Below, piece by piece: positions 62,898 through 64,000 of a stretch of 64,000 nucleotides of DNA (its first letter is position 1; every line of letters begins with the position of its first letter). The notes under the pieces were generated by a model, which ran no database searches, was not told the DNA's origin, and saw only the letters and a program-made list of their open reading frames with translations. Origin of the DNA: DASUNP01 sp035249305 (GTDB lineage: Bacteria; Acidobacteriota; Blastocatellia; UBA7656); assembly GCA_035249305.1 (NCBI GenBank), contig DATFGQ010000111.1:1-64000 (forward strand). The letters are read 5' to 3'. Position numbers and translations under genes: made by a program.

Positions 62898-63239
62898 ATG
62901 AGTAAAAGTTTCGGGGTGGAAAGCATCATCAACCGACTGATCGTCACCGTCCTCTGTTTGGGCATTTGCGCCCCGCCGGCTTTTTCTCAGGGCGACGGGC
63001 CGCAGGTCAACCGCGACCCCGAGAACGACACGATTAACCCGAAGCAGAAGGCTTACGGCAACGAGCACGAGGCCAGGCTGTGGCGAGAGTTTCAGACCGA
63101 GATGGGCGGCGCGAGCGTCAAGAACTGGATGTACAACGCCGCCAAAGACAAGCGCCAGGCGATACGCGACATTCTGGAGATCAAAGACTTCCCGGCTTTT
63201 CTCGAAAAGAGCGGCTACGCCGAAAAGTTTGGGAAGTAG
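62898..63239 (+). CDS. Secreted hypothetical protein
   Basis: A 113-residue exported protein: signal peptide (IINRLIVTVLCLGICAPPAFS), then a charged helical domain (GNEHEARLWREFQTEMGGASVKNWMYNAAKDKRQAIRDILEIKDFPAFLEKSGYAEKF). Function unknown. ATG 62898 or TTG 62880. It follows surE by 14 bp and is probably co-transcribed. Confidence 0.7.
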   Translation: MSKSFGVESIINRLIVTVLCLGICAPPAFSQGDGPQVNRDPENDTINPKQKAYGNEHEARLWREFQTEMGGASVKNWMYNAAKDKRQAIRDILEIKDFPAFLEKSGYAEKFGK

Positions 63240-63283
63240 GCCCGAGTTTCGAGTGAGGATGGCCCGCTCGCACAATTCACTTT

Positions 63284-63775
63284 ATGACCACCGAAGAACA
63301 TAACAAGTACCTGGCCTACTCCTTCTTCGCGTACGGAGCGATCCACACGCTGTTTATGGTCGGCATGGCCTTGTTCTTTATCTTTATGTTCTCTTCCATC
63401 CCGCAAGGCCGAGGGCGAAACGAACTCCCCATAGCCGTCCCTTTTTTCTTCCTCGGGTTTATAGCTCTGATTCAACTCATATTCATCGTGCCCGCGTTCA
63501 TCGCGGGTCTCGGGTTATTGAAAAAGAAGAAGTGGGCTCGCATCGCGGCGATAATCGGCGGCGTGCTTGCGGGGGCGAACTTTCCTATAGGCTCGGCCGT
63601 TTGTGTTTACGCACTCTGGTTCTTACTGAGCGAGAGGGGCAAATCGCTGTATGAAGATCAAAACTTAACATCGCATAACTATTTTCCTCCGCAAAGGTGG
63701 CAAGGTCAGCCGCCGCCGAGCCTGTGGGCAGACCGAGCCGGCGACGAGGCGGACGTGAATGATCGGAGGAAGTAA
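63284..63775 (+). CDS. Four-helix membrane protein
   Basis: A 163-residue protein with four predicted helices (FFAYGAIHTLFMVGMALFFIFMF; AVPFFFLGFIALIQLIFIVPAFIAGLGLL; IAAIIGGVLAGANFPIGSAVCVYALWFLLS). A KKKK patch lies between helices 3 and 4 and the C-terminal tail is hydrophilic and Pro/Gln-rich. The layout is like DUF4870-type proteins, but no family is certain. Confidence 0.72.
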   Translation: MTTEEHNKYLAYSFFAYGAIHTLFMVGMALFFIFMFSSIPQGRGRNELPIAVPFFFLGFIALIQLIFIVPAFIAGLGLLKKKKWARIAAIIGGVLAGANFPIGSAVCVYALWFLLSERGKSLYEDQNLTSHNYFPPQRWQGQPPPSLWADRAGDEADVNDRRK

Positions 63776-63790
63776 GAAAGAAGCGAGTAG

Positions 63791-64000
63791 ATGGATAAGG
63801 AAGCGCTTGAGTTCTTAAACCCCATATCGCGTCGTTCATTCCTGATGACTTCTTTAATGGCAATGCCCGCGATGTTGCGGCCCGCGTCGGCGCGACCAGC
63901 GACCGCGCTGGCTTCAAGATCGGAGCAGAACTGGCCGGGGTTTCGCGGCCCCGGCGCGCAGGGGGTGGCCGAAGGATACCCGACGCGCGTCGCCTGGAAC
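63791..64000 (+). CDS. PQQ-like beta-propeller protein, 5' part (cut by window edge)
   Basis: The first 70 codons are visible. A signal with an RR motif (NPISRRSFLMTSLMAMPAM) leads to QNWPGFRGPGAQGVAEGYP. This matches the WPSFRGPQASGVAE segment preceding the propeller in the protein at 40012. It is therefore probably a paralogue with a twin-arginine-type signal. ATG 63791 lacks a strong ribosome site. Confidence 0.72.
   Translation, partial: MDKEALEFLNPISRRSFLMTSLMAMPAMLRPASARPATALASRSEQNWPGFRGPGAQGVAEGYPTRVAWN

Overview
The window is a high-GC chromosomal stretch. Its mix of housekeeping genes (pheS/pheT, rplT, rpmI, infC, metK, ahcY, purEK, surE, zapA) and many secreted or envelope proteins suggests a member of the Acidobacteriota, probably Blastocatellia or Pyrinomonadaceae-like. 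The secreted set includes sortilin-like propellers, PQQ-like propellers, BACON-domain peptidase, winged-helix/TolB/TPR regulators and CPBP proteases. This placement is inference from gene content; no rRNA gene is present. No CRISPR array, prophage, tRNA or rRNA gene was seen.

Layout. 1-3.7 kb: the 5' edge of an IS481-type transposase, a TipA-like MerR regulator with its own 19-bp-spaced promoter, and a metK-ahcY operon behind a consensus promoter. 3.9-13 kb: a secreted zincin with BACON repeats, a Memo/AMMECR1 pair split by a repeat cluster, a DUF6677-like membrane protein with an overlapping 57-aa partner, a subtilase and a Cys-rich secreted protein. 13.4-25 kb: a NarL-type two-component pair, a HEAT protein, an esterase, a MEDS-HisKA-REC protein lacking its ATPase domain, a 1048-aa propeller protein and two receiver proteins. 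25-28 kb: CoA-binding protein, SnoaL, purE and purK. 29-36 kb (minus strand): infC (AUU start), rpmI, rplT, pheS, a Rossmann protein of unknown function, pheT, a ZapB-like coiled coil and zapA. 36-42 kb: an ABC exporter fused to a GldG-like domain, a methyltransferase and a PQQ-like propeller protein. 42-49 kb: secreted and unknown proteins and a CadC/TolB/TPR regulator. 49-64 kb: prolyl oligopeptidase, metabolic enzymes, a di-heme/PD40 cytochrome, a Rieske oxygenase, a lipid kinase, surE, and the start of a second PQQ-like propeller at the right edge.

The most unusual feature is the intergenic DNA. Tandem 7-bp repeats (GTSCTGA, CAGTAGN and GTTCTTA classes) occur as facing, inverted arrays against stop and start codons. 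They flank palindrome-rich elements of two internal types that share one terminal inverted repeat. In several places these repeats supply the stop codon, the last codons or the ribosome-binding region of the neighbouring gene. Other points worth a second look are the Rossmann gene inside pheS-pheT, the catalytic-domain deletion in the MEDS kinase, the PD40 propeller inserted between two heme sites, and a small TGATG-coupled membrane protein easily missed by gene callers.
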